In this document: positions 1 through 7,257 of the stretch, one piece after another
Layout of the letters: every line of letters starts with the position of its first letter
Position numbering within the stretch: position 1 is the stretch's first letter
From: Gemmiger_A avium
Lineage (GTDB): Bacteria; Bacillota; Clostridia; Oscillospirales; Ruminococcaceae
NCBI GenBank assembly: GCA_019114585.1
Contig: DXFE01000106.1
Location: 1 to 26,504, forward strand
Length of the DNA stretch: 26,504 nt
Direction: 5' to 3'
Program-made: the position numbers and the translations under genes
Notes under the pieces: generated by a model
What the model was told of the DNA's origin: nothing
Seen by the model: the letters and a program-made list of their open reading frames with translations, nothing else
The model's database searches: none

Positions 1-180
1 TGTTTCCCGCAGGCCGAGGATTCGGCCCGCTTAAAGGGGGCATGGGGGCCCGGGTCCGCGAAGCGGCCAAGGCCCCGGTGGGGCCTTGGACCGGCAGGGC
101 GGTCGGCCCAGCCGGGCGGGCGCATCGTTGACGCGCCCGCAGCCCCTGTTGACCCCCCTATCGGCAATCGGCAAAATCCC
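1..180. repeat. Modular hairpin repeat, copy 1 (truncated by window edge)
   Basis: A run of short hairpins lies just downstream of the stop codon of the minus-strand XRE gene. Visible modules are B (GGCCGA 12-17 with TCGGCC 22-27), C (CCGC-GAA-GCGG, 56-66), D (AAGGCCCC 69-76 with GGGGCCTT 80-87) and E (GCGGGCGC 116-123 with GCGCCCGC 133-140). The same order of modules occurs at 12420-12560 and 20240-20465, with stem bases changed in pairs. The outer terminator-like module A, if present, lies left of the window. The open frames through this stretch are proline- and glycine-rich products of the repeat and are not believable proteins. Confidence 0.8.
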
Positions 181-182
181 TG

Positions 183-1166
183 TCAGCGCCGCCGCAGCAC
201 ACCCTGCAGCACCGCGTGGATGGCGGCAAAGGCCACGGCGGCCACCGGCCAGACCAGCCAGGTGAAATCCCAGCGCATGGAGAGGAAACTCCACAGCAGG
301 TACCCGGCGGTCACGGCGCACCAGTAGGCGCCCACAAAGGGCTCCATCTGCTTTTCCAGCCGCTTGTTTTCCGGGGTGTAGTCCCCCAGCTGCAGCAGCT
401 TGTTCAGGCATCCGTACACCAGCCCGGTGCGCAGGATGATGGCCACGCCCAGCGCCACCAGCGCCAGCAGCAGGCAGATCAGGCTCAGAATCACCGAGCC
501 CGCCGCGTTCAGCCCCGCGGCCAGCAGTACCGGCGCCAGCGACAGAATAAACAGCACCACCCCGATCGTTACCGATACCCGGAACCGGGGTTCCAGCTCC
601 TCCTTGCGGCGCAGCAGTACCCCCTCCACCCCGTAGGCCAGGCGGAACGGCTCCTTTTCCAGATACTCGTACCGGGCCAGCCGCATCCCCGTCAGCACCA
701 GTACCGCCACCGCTGCCGCCACGATCACCAGCAGCACCGACAGCCCGATCCCGGCGGCCAGGTCCTCGCCCAGCAGCCCGGCCTCCGCCCGACCCATCAG
801 GCCCAGGAACGGCACCGGCGACAGGATCAGCGTCGCCACCGCCGCCGAAATCCGGCCGGCCAGCTGCTCGTGCAGCGCCAGACAGTCATCCGCTTCTTCG
901 GCGGTCAGGGTGCGGGGCGCGTCCGGGTCGGCATCCGGAACGGGCGCGTCGGGCAGCGCCTGTTCGTTCAGCTCATCCTTTAATAAGAAATCGGTGCTTA
1001 CCCCGAACAGCGCGCTCAGCCGCAGGATCTTTTCCAGATCCGGGATCGAGGTCCCGCTCTCCCATTTGGATACCGACTGCCGGCTTACCTGCATCTGCTC
1101 GGCCAGTTCTTCCTGCGACAGGCCGCTGCGCCGGCGCAGCAGCGCGATCTTTTCTGCCAGGATCAT
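183..1166 (-). CDS. XRE-family transcriptional regulator with membrane domain
   Basis: The 327-residue product has an N-terminal Cro/CI helix-turn-helix (about residues 4-58, containing GLSQEELAEQMQVSRQSVSKWE), followed by an acidic linker and about six hydrophobic segments, ending in a basic tail. Such proteins bind operator DNA as dimers and are tethered to the membrane; the ligand of the membrane half is unknown. The start at 1166 (MILAEKIA) is chosen because AAAGGA lies about 12 bases upstream and the HTH fold begins there; an in-frame start at 1199 adds only a Gly-rich stretch. The gene diverges from the flavoprotein gene at 1614 across a 447-bp gap, so it may control that gene or itself. 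Its 3' end runs straight into hairpin repeat copy 1. Family assignment is firm, target is not known. Confidence 0.85.
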   Translation of the reverse strand: MILAEKIALLRRRSGLSQEELAEQMQVSRQSVSKWESGTSIPDLEKILRLSALFGVSTDFLLKDELNEQALPDAPVPDADPDAPRTLTAEEADDCLALHEQLAGRISAAVATLILSPVPFLGLMGRAEAGLLGEDLAAGIGLSVLLVIVAAAVAVLVLTGMRLARYEYLEKEPFRLAYGVEGVLLRRKEELEPRFRVSVTIGVVLFILSLAPVLLAAGLNAAGSVILSLICLLLALVALGVAIILRTGLVYGCLNKLLQLGDYTPENKRLEKQMEPFVGAYWCAVTAGYLLWSFLSMRWDFTWLVWPVAAVAFAAIHAVLQGVLRRR

Positions 1167-1253
1167 ACCTGTGTTCCATCCTTTCCCGCCGCCCGGCACA
1201 CCGGGCGGTTTTTCTGCTTTCAGTATACCGGTTTCGCCGGTTTCCCGCTACCA

Positions 1254-1284
1254 CCTGCCGGTTGGAATTTGCGCAACCGGCAGG
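1254..1284. promoter_or_regulatory. 11-bp inverted repeat in the divergent intergenic region
   Basis: CCTGCCGGTTG (1254-1264) is repeated in inverted form (1274-1284) across a 9-base spacer. There is no T-run beside it, so it is not an intrinsic terminator. It lies in the 447-bp gap between the XRE gene and the flavoprotein gene, where an autoregulatory site for the XRE protein would be expected. That role is inference. The remainder of the gap (1167-1613) holds the palindrome at 1426 and the promoter at 1509; nothing else is recognised. Confidence 0.4.
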
Positions 1285-1425
1285 CGCATGGGCGGTAAAC
1301 CCGGAAAAAAACAGACCAGTCACGCAGCAAAACCCCGGCCAAGATCCGTTTTGCCTTTTCAGAGGGTTTCCTGTTTTGGGAACGGAAAGAAACAAAACGA
1401 GGACTGAAACGGCAAAACCATACTG

Positions 1426-1439
1426 TACACACGAGTGAA
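1426..1439. promoter_or_regulatory. Candidate operator, TACACACG-type (site 1)
   Basis: TACACACGAGTGAA matches 12 of 14 bases of the perfect palindrome TACACACGTGTGTA at 3839-3852, and a third variant lies at 3663-3676. An even palindrome with a central CG is typical of LacI-family operators. This copy lies about 70 bases upstream of the -35 of the flavoprotein promoter, a position that could suit activation or a looped repressor. No LacI-type gene is in the window, so the binding protein is unknown. Confidence 0.45.
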
Positions 1440-1508
1440 ATTCCGCTTTATTTGCGTAAACTTTGTGAAATGGTTCTGAAACTGTTAAATTATAAACCGG
1501 CCAGGCCA

Positions 1509-1536
1509 TAGACAAAGCGCCAAACTTTGTTAAAAT
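1509..1536 (+). promoter_or_regulatory. Sigma-A type promoter of the flavoprotein gene
   Basis: TAGACA (1509-1514) and TAAAAT (1531-1536) are spaced by 16 bases, each one mismatch from consensus. Transcription would begin near 1543, giving a leader of about 70 bases rich in AAG/AAA before the AAGGAG ribosome site. A weaker alternative (TTGTGA 1463, TTAAAT 1485) exists upstream. Confidence 0.6.
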
Positions 1537-1613
1537 GGAGACGACGGGAGGGCGGTTGCCCTCCCAGCGGCAAAGAAGAGAAAAGAAGAAAAGAAGCGAA
1601 AAGGAGAAGTAGT

Positions 1614-3407
1614 ATGAAGCGTATGAAGCTGCTGAGCGTGCTGCTTGTCGTGGTCATGCTGGCCGGTCTGGCCGCTGGCTGCGGGCAGAAGGCTCCCGCC
1701 GCTGCGAGCGGCGCGTCCTACACCGCCGGTACCTACACCGCCACCGCCGATGGCAACAACGGCCCGGTCACCGTGGAGGTCACCGTATCCGACACCGCCA
1801 TCACCTCTGTCAAGGTCACCGACCAGGCCGAGACCGAGAGCATTGCCGGCCCCGCCATTGAGCGCATCCCCCAGGCCATCGTGGACAACCAGAGCCTGGC
1901 CGTGGACGCGGTGAGCGGCGCCACCGTCACCAGCACCGCCATCCTGACCGCCGTGGCCGACGCCATTGAGCAGGCCGGCGGCGACGTGGAGGCCCTGAAG
2001 AACGTGGCCGTGTCCGGCGGCGACGCTGCCCAGGTGGGCGACAAGTCCGCCGACGTAGTGGTCATCGGCGCGGGCGGCGCGGGCCTGTGCGCGGCCATCG
2101 AGGCCAAGGACCAGGGCGCCGAGAGCGTCATCCTGCTGGAAAAGATGGCCTCCATCGGCGGCACCACCTTCACCAGCCAGGGCGTCGTGGGCGCCTACGG
2201 CAGCAAGCTGCAGGCTGAAATGGGCATCGAGCTGACCTTCGAGCAGATGTACGACAACCTGATGAGCAACGCTTCCTACCACCTGGATCCCGCCCTGACC
2301 ACCATCACCCTGGAAAAGAGCGGTGAGACCATCGACTGGCTGATGGAGCGCGTGGGCCTGCCCTTCGCCGACGTGAAGGTGGGCTACGGTCCCTACCAGA
2401 TGATGCATGCCCTGCCCAACGGCGGCGCCGACATGATGGAGCCCTTCAGCAAGAGCATCGAAGAGGCCGGCGTGGAACTCATGCTGGAAACCCGCGCCAC
2501 CGAACTGGTGATGAACGAGGACGGCAGCGTGGCCGGCGTTAAGGCCGAGACCGCGGGCCAGAACTTCACCATCAGCGCCAAGAGCGTGATCATCTGCACC
2601 GGCGGCTACGCCTACAATCCCGAACTGACCGCTCGCTTCACTCCGGAGCTGGCCGGCACCTTCGGCATCGGCTTCCCCGGCGCCACCGGCGACGGCATCA
2701 TCATGGCCAGCAACGTGGGCGCGGCTACCACCCACACCGACGACATGATGTGCGTGCTGAAGGACTATGAGATCATGGCCGAGCACAACGGCACCTCCGC
2801 CACCGCCTCCAACGCCGGCTTCATGAGCCTGCCCAACATGATCATGGTGGGCGCGGACGGCACCCGTTTTGTCAACGAAAAGGATCAGGGCTACATGACC
2901 CAGAAGCTGAACAGCCCCATCTTTGACCAGATGCACAAGGACGGCCTGGGCTATGTCTGGACCATCAGCGACCAGGCTGCCATCGACGCCACCGAGGGCC
3001 GCACCAAGCGCGGTCTGGACATGGAGTACATCACCGCCGACACCGTGGCCGAACTGGCCGAGAAGATGGGCGTGGATGCTGCCGGCCTGGAAAAGACCAT
3101 CAACGACTTCAACAGCTACGTGGATGCGGGCTATGACGAGGAGTTCGGCCGCATCGGCGACCAGCTGACCGCCAAGCTGACCGCTCCCTACGTGGCCCTG
3201 GCTCAGGTTCCCTGCGAGATCATCACCTACGGTGGTATCGCCCGCAACGAGAACGCTGAGGTCCTGCGCGCCGACGGCACCAGCATCCCCGGCCTGTTCG
3301 TGGCCGGCGAGGCCAGCGCCAACAGCGCCTACATGGGCTTCACCCTGGCCAACTGCTTCGCCTGGGGCCGCATCGCCGGCGCTTCCGCCGCGGCGTACGC
3401 TGCCTGA
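1614..3407 (+). CDS. Secreted FMN/FAD-binding reductase-like lipoprotein
   Basis: The 597-residue protein has a lipoprotein signal peptide (lipobox LAAGC, Cys23), an FMN_bind domain (about 35-122) ending in the flavinylation motif DAVSGATVT (98-106, likely acceptor Thr106), and a FAD_binding_2 domain of the fumarate/urocanate reductase family (GAGGAG at 152-157; AGEAS near 565). There is no CxxCH haem motif, so electrons must come from a membrane partner not encoded here. ApbE, which attaches FMN, is also absent from the window. The residues that bind dicarboxylates in fumarate reductases appear replaced (the Arg after FVNE, the His before GG and the Arg near the C-terminus), so the acceptor is probably not fumarate. 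The start at 1614 follows AAAAGGAG and opens the signal peptide; an upstream ATG at 1527 lies within the promoter -10 and is rejected. It stands alone between its promoter and a strong terminator. Confidence 0.88.
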   Translation: MKRMKLLSVLLVVVMLAGLAAGCGQKAPAAASGASYTAGTYTATADGNNGPVTVEVTVSDTAITSVKVTDQAETESIAGPAIERIPQAIVDNQSLAVDAVSGATVTSTAILTAVADAIEQAGGDVEALKNVAVSGGDAAQVGDKSADVVVIGAGGAGLCAAIEAKDQGAESVILLEKMASIGGTTFTSQGVVGAYGSKLQAEMGIELTFEQMYDNLMSNASYHLDPALTTITLEKSGETIDWLMERVGLPFADVKVGYGPYQMMHALPNGGADMMEPFSKSIEEAGVELMLETRATELVMNEDGSVAGVKAETAGQNFTISAKSVIICTGGYAYNPELTARFTPELAGTFGIGFPGATGDGIIMASNVGAATTHTDDMMCVLKDYEIMAEHNGTSATASNAGFMSLPNMIMVGADGTRFVNEKDQGYMTQKLNSPIFDQMHKDGLGYVWTISDQAAIDATEGRTKRGLDMEYITADTVAELAEKMGVDAAGLEKTINDFNSYVDAGYDEEFGRIGDQLTAKLTAPYVALAQVPCEIITYGGIARNENAEVLRADGTSIPGLFVAGEASANSAYMGFTLANCFAWGRIAGASAAAYAA

Positions 3408-3440
3408 TCGCGAACCGGTACCGGAATAAAAGGCACACCG

Positions 3441-3477
3441 GCGCCGCCCTCCCTTTGTGGGAGGGCGGCGCTTTTTT
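3441..3477 (+). terminator. Rho-independent terminator after the flavoprotein gene
   Basis: A perfect 13-bp GC stem (3441-3453 with 3459-3471), loop TTTGT, is followed by six T. It separates the flavoprotein gene from the sugar operon. Confidence 0.95.
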
Positions 3478-3618
3478 CTGTGCGCCAGGCCAAAAGGGAA
3501 GAACAGTGTTTTAAAACAGAATGCGAATTTTGCCCCGAAAAACGCCCGGAGCTGTTGGCAGGATTGCACATACAGGCTTGTTAAAAACTGTACGAACGCC
3601 GAAATTGCCCCCAGCCCA

Positions 3619-3648
3619 TTGACTTTACCGCGCCGAAGCCTATATAAT
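3619..3648 (+). promoter_or_regulatory. Strong sigma-A promoter of the sugar operon
   Basis: TTGACT (3619-3624), an 18-base spacer, and a perfect TATAAT (3643-3648). Transcription should begin near 3655, leaving a leader of about 270 bases before the binding-protein gene. Upstream, 3478-3618 is AT-richer than the genes and holds nothing I recognise. Confidence 0.8.
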
Positions 3649-3662
3649 AAAACCAGCAAATG

Positions 3663-3676
3663 TACATACGTGTTGA
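3663..3676. promoter_or_regulatory. Candidate operator, TACACACG-type (site 2)
   Basis: TACATACGTGTTGA matches 11 of 14 bases of the palindrome at 3839-3852. It sits about 8-22 bases after the predicted transcription start, a classical repressor position. Confidence 0.5.
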
Positions 3677-3838
3677 TAAATCCGAAAAATAGTCTCGCTG
3701 CCGCCTGCCGCATACACAGGGCCGAAAGAGCGGGAACCTGCTGTGCGGATTGGATAAAATTATCCGGTCGACGGATGGAAAATCCAACCTCTTTGCGCAG
3801 GGCCTCCCCCGGGCGGAGCGAATTTATTTTCAGCAAAA

Positions 3839-3852
3839 TACACACGTGTGTA
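3839..3852. promoter_or_regulatory. Candidate operator, perfect 14-bp palindrome (site 3)
   Basis: TACACACGTGTGTA is a perfect palindrome in the leader of the sugar operon, 176 bp centre-to-centre from site 2. Two related sites at this distance would allow repression by looping. Immediately downstream, 3869-3889 forms a 7-bp hairpin (GCGTCCC/GGGACGC). The leader shows no riboswitch architecture that I recognise. Confidence 0.55.
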
Positions 3853-3923
3853 CACGAAAGCGGAACGCGCGTCCCTGCTGTGGGGACGCTCATAAGAGAG
3901 AAACGCACAAGGAGGAAACCACT

Positions 3924-5246
3924 ATGAAACGAGTTCTGGCACTGGTTCTGGCGCTGTGTCTGGCGTTCAGCCTGGCCGCCTGCGGCGGCAGCAGCAATTC
4001 CACTTCTCAGCCGGCAGCCGGCGGTTCGGAGGGCGGCAGCAGCGCTGCGGAGGCCGTTCTGACCGAGGAAATCACCATCAAATTCGCCAACTACGCCCTG
4101 CTGGAGGACGGCTACACCGAGTTCTGGGAAGGCGTCAAGAGCGGCTTTGAGGAGAAGTACCCCAACATCACCATCGAGTGGGTCACCGCCCCCTACGGTG
4201 AGATCACCAACCAGGTCATCAACATGGCCGGCGGCGGCGACATGGTGGATATGATGTTCGGCGAGCTGGACTGGATCCCCACCCTGGAAGACGCGGGCCT
4301 GACCGTCCCCGTGACCGAGGTGCTGACCGAGGAATATCTGGCCGACTTCTATCCCAGCGTGCTGGAAAGCTGCAAGGTGGACGGCGAGATCTACGGCCTG
4401 CCCATGTACATCAGCCCCTTCATCCTGTACTACAACAAGGACCTGTTTGAGCAGGCCGGCCTGGACCCCAACGCCCCTCCCGCCACCTATGACGAGATGC
4501 TGACCATGGCCGAGTCTCTGAGCAAGCTCAAGACCGCCGACGGCAACCCCGTGTATCCCTTCGGCCAGACCACCGCTTCCGTGGCGGTGTCCGGCGCGTC
4601 CCTGACCGGTATGATCTACAACTTCGGCGGCACCGTGCTGGATGAGAACGGCCAGCTGGCTACCGGCAACCAGGGCCTGAAGGACACCTTCACCATGCTC
4701 CAGACCCTGGACGAGAAGGGCTACAATCCCCAGAACGCCAAACTGAAAGACCTGCGGCAGCTGTTCGCCACCGGCCAGCTGGCTATGTACTACGATCAGA
4801 GCTGGGGCTTCAACGGCGTCAGCAGCATCAACCCCGACGCGGCCAGCTTCACCGCCAGCGCGCCTGCCCTGAAGGGCGGCGACGGCAACGGCGCTTCCAT
4901 CCTGCAGGGCCAGGTTCTGCTGTACATGGACAACGGCGACCTGCAGCGGGAAGCCTGCCGCCTGCTCACCGAGTACATGCTGACCGAAGAAGTTCTGGTG
5001 GACTACATCACCAACATCACCCCCGCTTACCCCGCCAAGCAGAGCATGGCCGACATGGAACTGAATCCGGTGCTGCAGGGCGCCGCCGGCTCCATCGACA
5101 ACCTGTCCAGCGCGCCCTTCGTGGCGGCCCAGGCGGACCTGAACCTGGAACTGTGCACCCTGGCCCAGGCGGTGACCGTGAGCGACACCGATGTGGACAC
5201 CGCCATCGCCAACTTTGAAAAGACCGCTTCCGGCATGGTAGGCTGA
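3924..5246 (+). CDS. ABC sugar transporter solute-binding lipoprotein
   Basis: The 440-residue protein begins with a lipoprotein signal peptide (lipobox SLAAC, Cys20), followed by a short Ser/Gly-rich linker and a family 1 extracellular solute-binding domain (SBP_bac_1): the features include an N-terminal ITIKFANYALLEDG strand, a GEL/DWIPTLEDAG hinge region and YYNKDLFEQAGLDP, a hallmark of the carbohydrate class. It would capture a sugar or oligosaccharide at the membrane surface and deliver it to the permeases that follow. The start at 3924 is fixed by GGAGG and by the signal peptide; longer frames back to 3750 have neither. It is the first gene of the operon and is separated from the permeases by a hairpin that probably lets it be expressed more strongly. 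Substrate cannot be read from sequence; the catabolic genes downstream point to a hexose derivative or amino sugar. Confidence 0.92.
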   Translation: MKRVLALVLALCLAFSLAACGGSSNSTSQPAAGGSEGGSSAAEAVLTEEITIKFANYALLEDGYTEFWEGVKSGFEEKYPNITIEWVTAPYGEITNQVINMAGGGDMVDMMFGELDWIPTLEDAGLTVPVTEVLTEEYLADFYPSVLESCKVDGEIYGLPMYISPFILYYNKDLFEQAGLDPNAPPATYDEMLTMAESLSKLKTADGNPVYPFGQTTASVAVSGASLTGMIYNFGGTVLDENGQLATGNQGLKDTFTMLQTLDEKGYNPQNAKLKDLRQLFATGQLAMYYDQSWGFNGVSSINPDAASFTASAPALKGGDGNGASILQGQVLLYMDNGDLQREACRLLTEYMLTEEVLVDYITNITPAYPAKQSMADMELNPVLQGAAGSIDNLSSAPFVAAQADLNLELCTLAQAVTVSDTDVDTAIANFEKTASGMVG

Positions 5247-5278
5247 GCCGGAACCATAATCGCATAACCAAGCAGCGT

Positions 5279-5316
5279 ACCGGCGCGGCGGCCGCAACCC
5301 GCCGCCGCGCACCGGT
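5279..5316 (+). other. Intercistronic GC-rich hairpin, possible attenuator
   Basis: ACCGG-CGCGGCGG pairs with CCGCCGCG and CCGGT across a two-base bulge, followed by only four T (5316-5319). It sits between the binding-protein gene and the permeases, where partial termination or 3'-end protection commonly raises binding-protein levels. Confidence 0.55.
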
Positions 5317-5426
5317 TTTGATGCCCCGGGCGGGATAGATTCTGTGGCTATCCCGCCCATTTTATCGAAACTTTTCCTCGCCCGCGCCGCCGCGCGCCGG
5401 CCCAACCTACCAAGGGGGGTATTTTC

Positions 5427-6362
5427 ATGTCCACTTCCACGGCTGTCCGGCAGCCACGCCTGAAACTGAAAAAAACCACCGGCGACCAGCTGTTCAGTCT
5501 GGCGCTGATCGCGCCCACCCTGCTGGTGACCATCGTGTTCATCATCGTGCCGGTGATCGACTCGGTAATCAAGAGCTTCACCGAATACAAGATCAAGAAC
5601 ATCATCAGCGGCGCGCCCGGCGAATGGAACAACTTTGAAAACTACATCAAGCTGTTTGAGGGCGGCAAGCTCTGGCCCGCTGTGATCCATACCCTGCTGT
5701 TTGTGGTGGGCGTGGTGCTGGCCCAGTTCGTGCTGGGCATGGCCCTGGCCGTGATCCTGAACTCCGGCCTGAAAGGCGCCCGGTTCATCCGCAGCGTCAT
5801 GATGATGCCCTGGGTGGTGCCCACCATCATCTCCGCCCTGGTCTGGATGTGGATCTTCCAGCCCCAGTACGGCCTGCTCAAGTACGTGGTCAGCGTATTC
5901 ACCGGCGGCGCCGTCACCGACTTTGCCATCCTGAACGATCCCAATACCGCCCTGCTGGGCGTGGCCATCGCCGCCCTGTGGAAACAGGTGCCCCTGACCA
6001 CTCTGCTGCTGCTGAGCGGCTTGCAGAACGTGCCCGACGATATGCTGGAAGCCGCCACCATCGACGGCGCTTCCCGGGCCAAGAAATTCTTTGCCATCGT
6101 GATCCCCTACATGAAGAGCGTTATCAGCATCGTGGTCAGCATGGCCATCATCGAGAACTTCAAACAGTTCCCCCTGATCTGGACCATGACCGGCGGCGGC
6201 CCCAGCGAGTCCACCACCACCCTGGCGGTGCTGAGCTACCGCGAAGCCTTCATTTCCAACAACCTGGGCAGCGGCGCCGCGGTCACCACCCTGTGGATGC
6301 TGCTGATGATCGTGGTCGTGGCGGTATACCGCAAGCTCTTCCAGGCGGAAGACATGAACTGA
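5427..6362 (+). CDS. ABC sugar permease, MalF/UgpA type
   Basis: The 311-residue membrane protein has about six hydrophobic segments, the first near residues 30-50 (LIAPTLLVTIVFIIVPVI), and the cytoplasmic EAA loop with the signature EAATIDGASRAKKFFAIVIP near residue 210, which docks onto the transport ATPase. It belongs to the binding-protein-dependent carbohydrate permeases (CUT1). AAGGGGGG precedes the ATG by a normal distance. It forms the translocation pore with the product at 6382; the gap to that gene is only 19 bases. No nucleotide-binding subunit is encoded in this operon, so a shared ATPase of MsmX/MsiK type must be supplied from elsewhere, as is common for CUT1 systems in Firmicutes. 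Confidence 0.92.
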   Translation: MSTSTAVRQPRLKLKKTTGDQLFSLALIAPTLLVTIVFIIVPVIDSVIKSFTEYKIKNIISGAPGEWNNFENYIKLFEGGKLWPAVIHTLLFVVGVVLAQFVLGMALAVILNSGLKGARFIRSVMMMPWVVPTIISALVWMWIFQPQYGLLKYVVSVFTGGAVTDFAILNDPNTALLGVAIAALWKQVPLTTLLLLSGLQNVPDDMLEAATIDGASRAKKFFAIVIPYMKSVISIVVSMAIIENFKQFPLIWTMTGGGPSESTTTLAVLSYREAFISNNLGSGAAVTTLWMLLMIVVVAVYRKLFQAEDMN

Positions 6363-6381
6363 GAGAGGAGGAAAACCAGCC

Positions 6382-7221
6382 ATGAAAGAGAAAAACGTCC
6401 TGCTCTCGGTCTGCAAATGGGCGCTTCTGGCCCTGATCCTGTTCTTCCTGCTTTTCCCGCTGTACTGGGTGCTGATCACCAGCTTTAAGACCAACATGGA
6501 GGCCTACCGGGCCACCCCCACCTTCTTCCCGGACGCCCCCACCGTGGAAAGCTACATCAAGCTGTTCACCGAAAACAACGAGTTCTTTGTCTACTACAAA
6601 AACAACTTCATCGTGTCCGGCGTTACCGCCCTGATCACCACCTGCCTGGCCATCCTGGCCGGCTACGGGCTGAGCCGCTTCCACTTTAAATGGAACGGCA
6701 TCGTGGTGGCCGTGCTGCTGTCCAGCCAGATGTTCCCGGTGGTCAGCCGTATGATCAGTTTGTATGACCTGATGAACAAGATGAAGCTGATCAACACCCT
6801 GCCCGGCCTGATCCTGGCCCTGACCGCCGCCATGCTGCCCTTTACGGTCATGCTGATGAGCAGCTTCTTTGACAGCGTGCCCAACGCCGTGGAGGAGGCC
6901 GCCTACGTGGACGGCGCGTCCCGGCTGGCGGTTCTGTGGCGGATCGTGGTGCCGCTGGTCAAGCCCGGCATGCTGGCCGTGGGCATCTACTCCTTCCTGA
7001 TGACCTGGGACGACTACCTGCACTGCATCACCCTGATCCAGAACGACGCGCTGCGTACCATGTCGGCCGGCGTGGCCATGCGGTACCTGGGCGAGCTGAG
7101 CTACGACTGGAGCCTGATCAACACCATCTCCATCATCGGCACCGTGCCCATGCTGCTGCTGTTCTTCTTCTTCCAAAAGTACATGGTCAAGGGCCTGGTG
7201 GCCGGCGCGGTCAAGGGCTGA
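6382..7221 (+). CDS. ABC sugar permease, MalG/UgpE type
   Basis: The 279-residue inner-membrane protein opens with a hydrophobic segment (WALLALILFFLLFPLYWVL), has the MalG-like ITSFKT that follows it, and carries the EAA loop EEAAYVDGASRLAVLWRIVVP. The C-terminus is KGLVAGAVKG, typical of this class. GAGAGGAGG lies just upstream of the ATG. It pairs with the permease at 5427 to form the pore. The gene for the aldolase follows after 36 bases with its own strong ribosome site (TAAGGAGG), so uptake and catabolism share a transcript. Confidence 0.92.
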   Translation: MKEKNVLLSVCKWALLALILFFLLFPLYWVLITSFKTNMEAYRATPTFFPDAPTVESYIKLFTENNEFFVYYKNNFIVSGVTALITTCLAILAGYGLSRFHFKWNGIVVAVLLSSQMFPVVSRMISLYDLMNKMKLINTLPGLILALTAAMLPFTVMLMSSFFDSVPNAVEEAAYVDGASRLAVLWRIVVPLVKPGMLAVGIYSFLMTWDDYLHCITLIQNDALRTMSAGVAMRYLGELSYDWSLINTISIIGTVPMLLLFFFFQKYMVKGLVAGAVKG

Positions 7222-7257
7222 TCCGTCAAACTGAGAGCGTTAAGGAGGAAATACGCC

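Noticed and set aside
31..411. Minus-strand frame rich in Pro/Gly/Arg across repeat copy 1
   Set aside because: The translation (with APPGPWPLRGPGPP-like stretches) also appears from repeat copy 4 at 20100-20447, so it reflects the hairpin repeats and not a protein family.
1463..1490. Alternative promoter TTGTGA-16-TTAAAT
   Set aside because: Both boxes match consensus less well than TAGACA/TAAAAT at 1509-1536; it remains possible as a second start.
1530..6497. A 1,655-codon open frame on the minus strand
   Set aside because: It is antisense to the flavoprotein, binding-protein and permease genes, which have ribosome sites, signal peptides and family motifs. High GC with few stop codons explains the long open frame; its His/Gly/Gln-rich translation is typical of such shadows.
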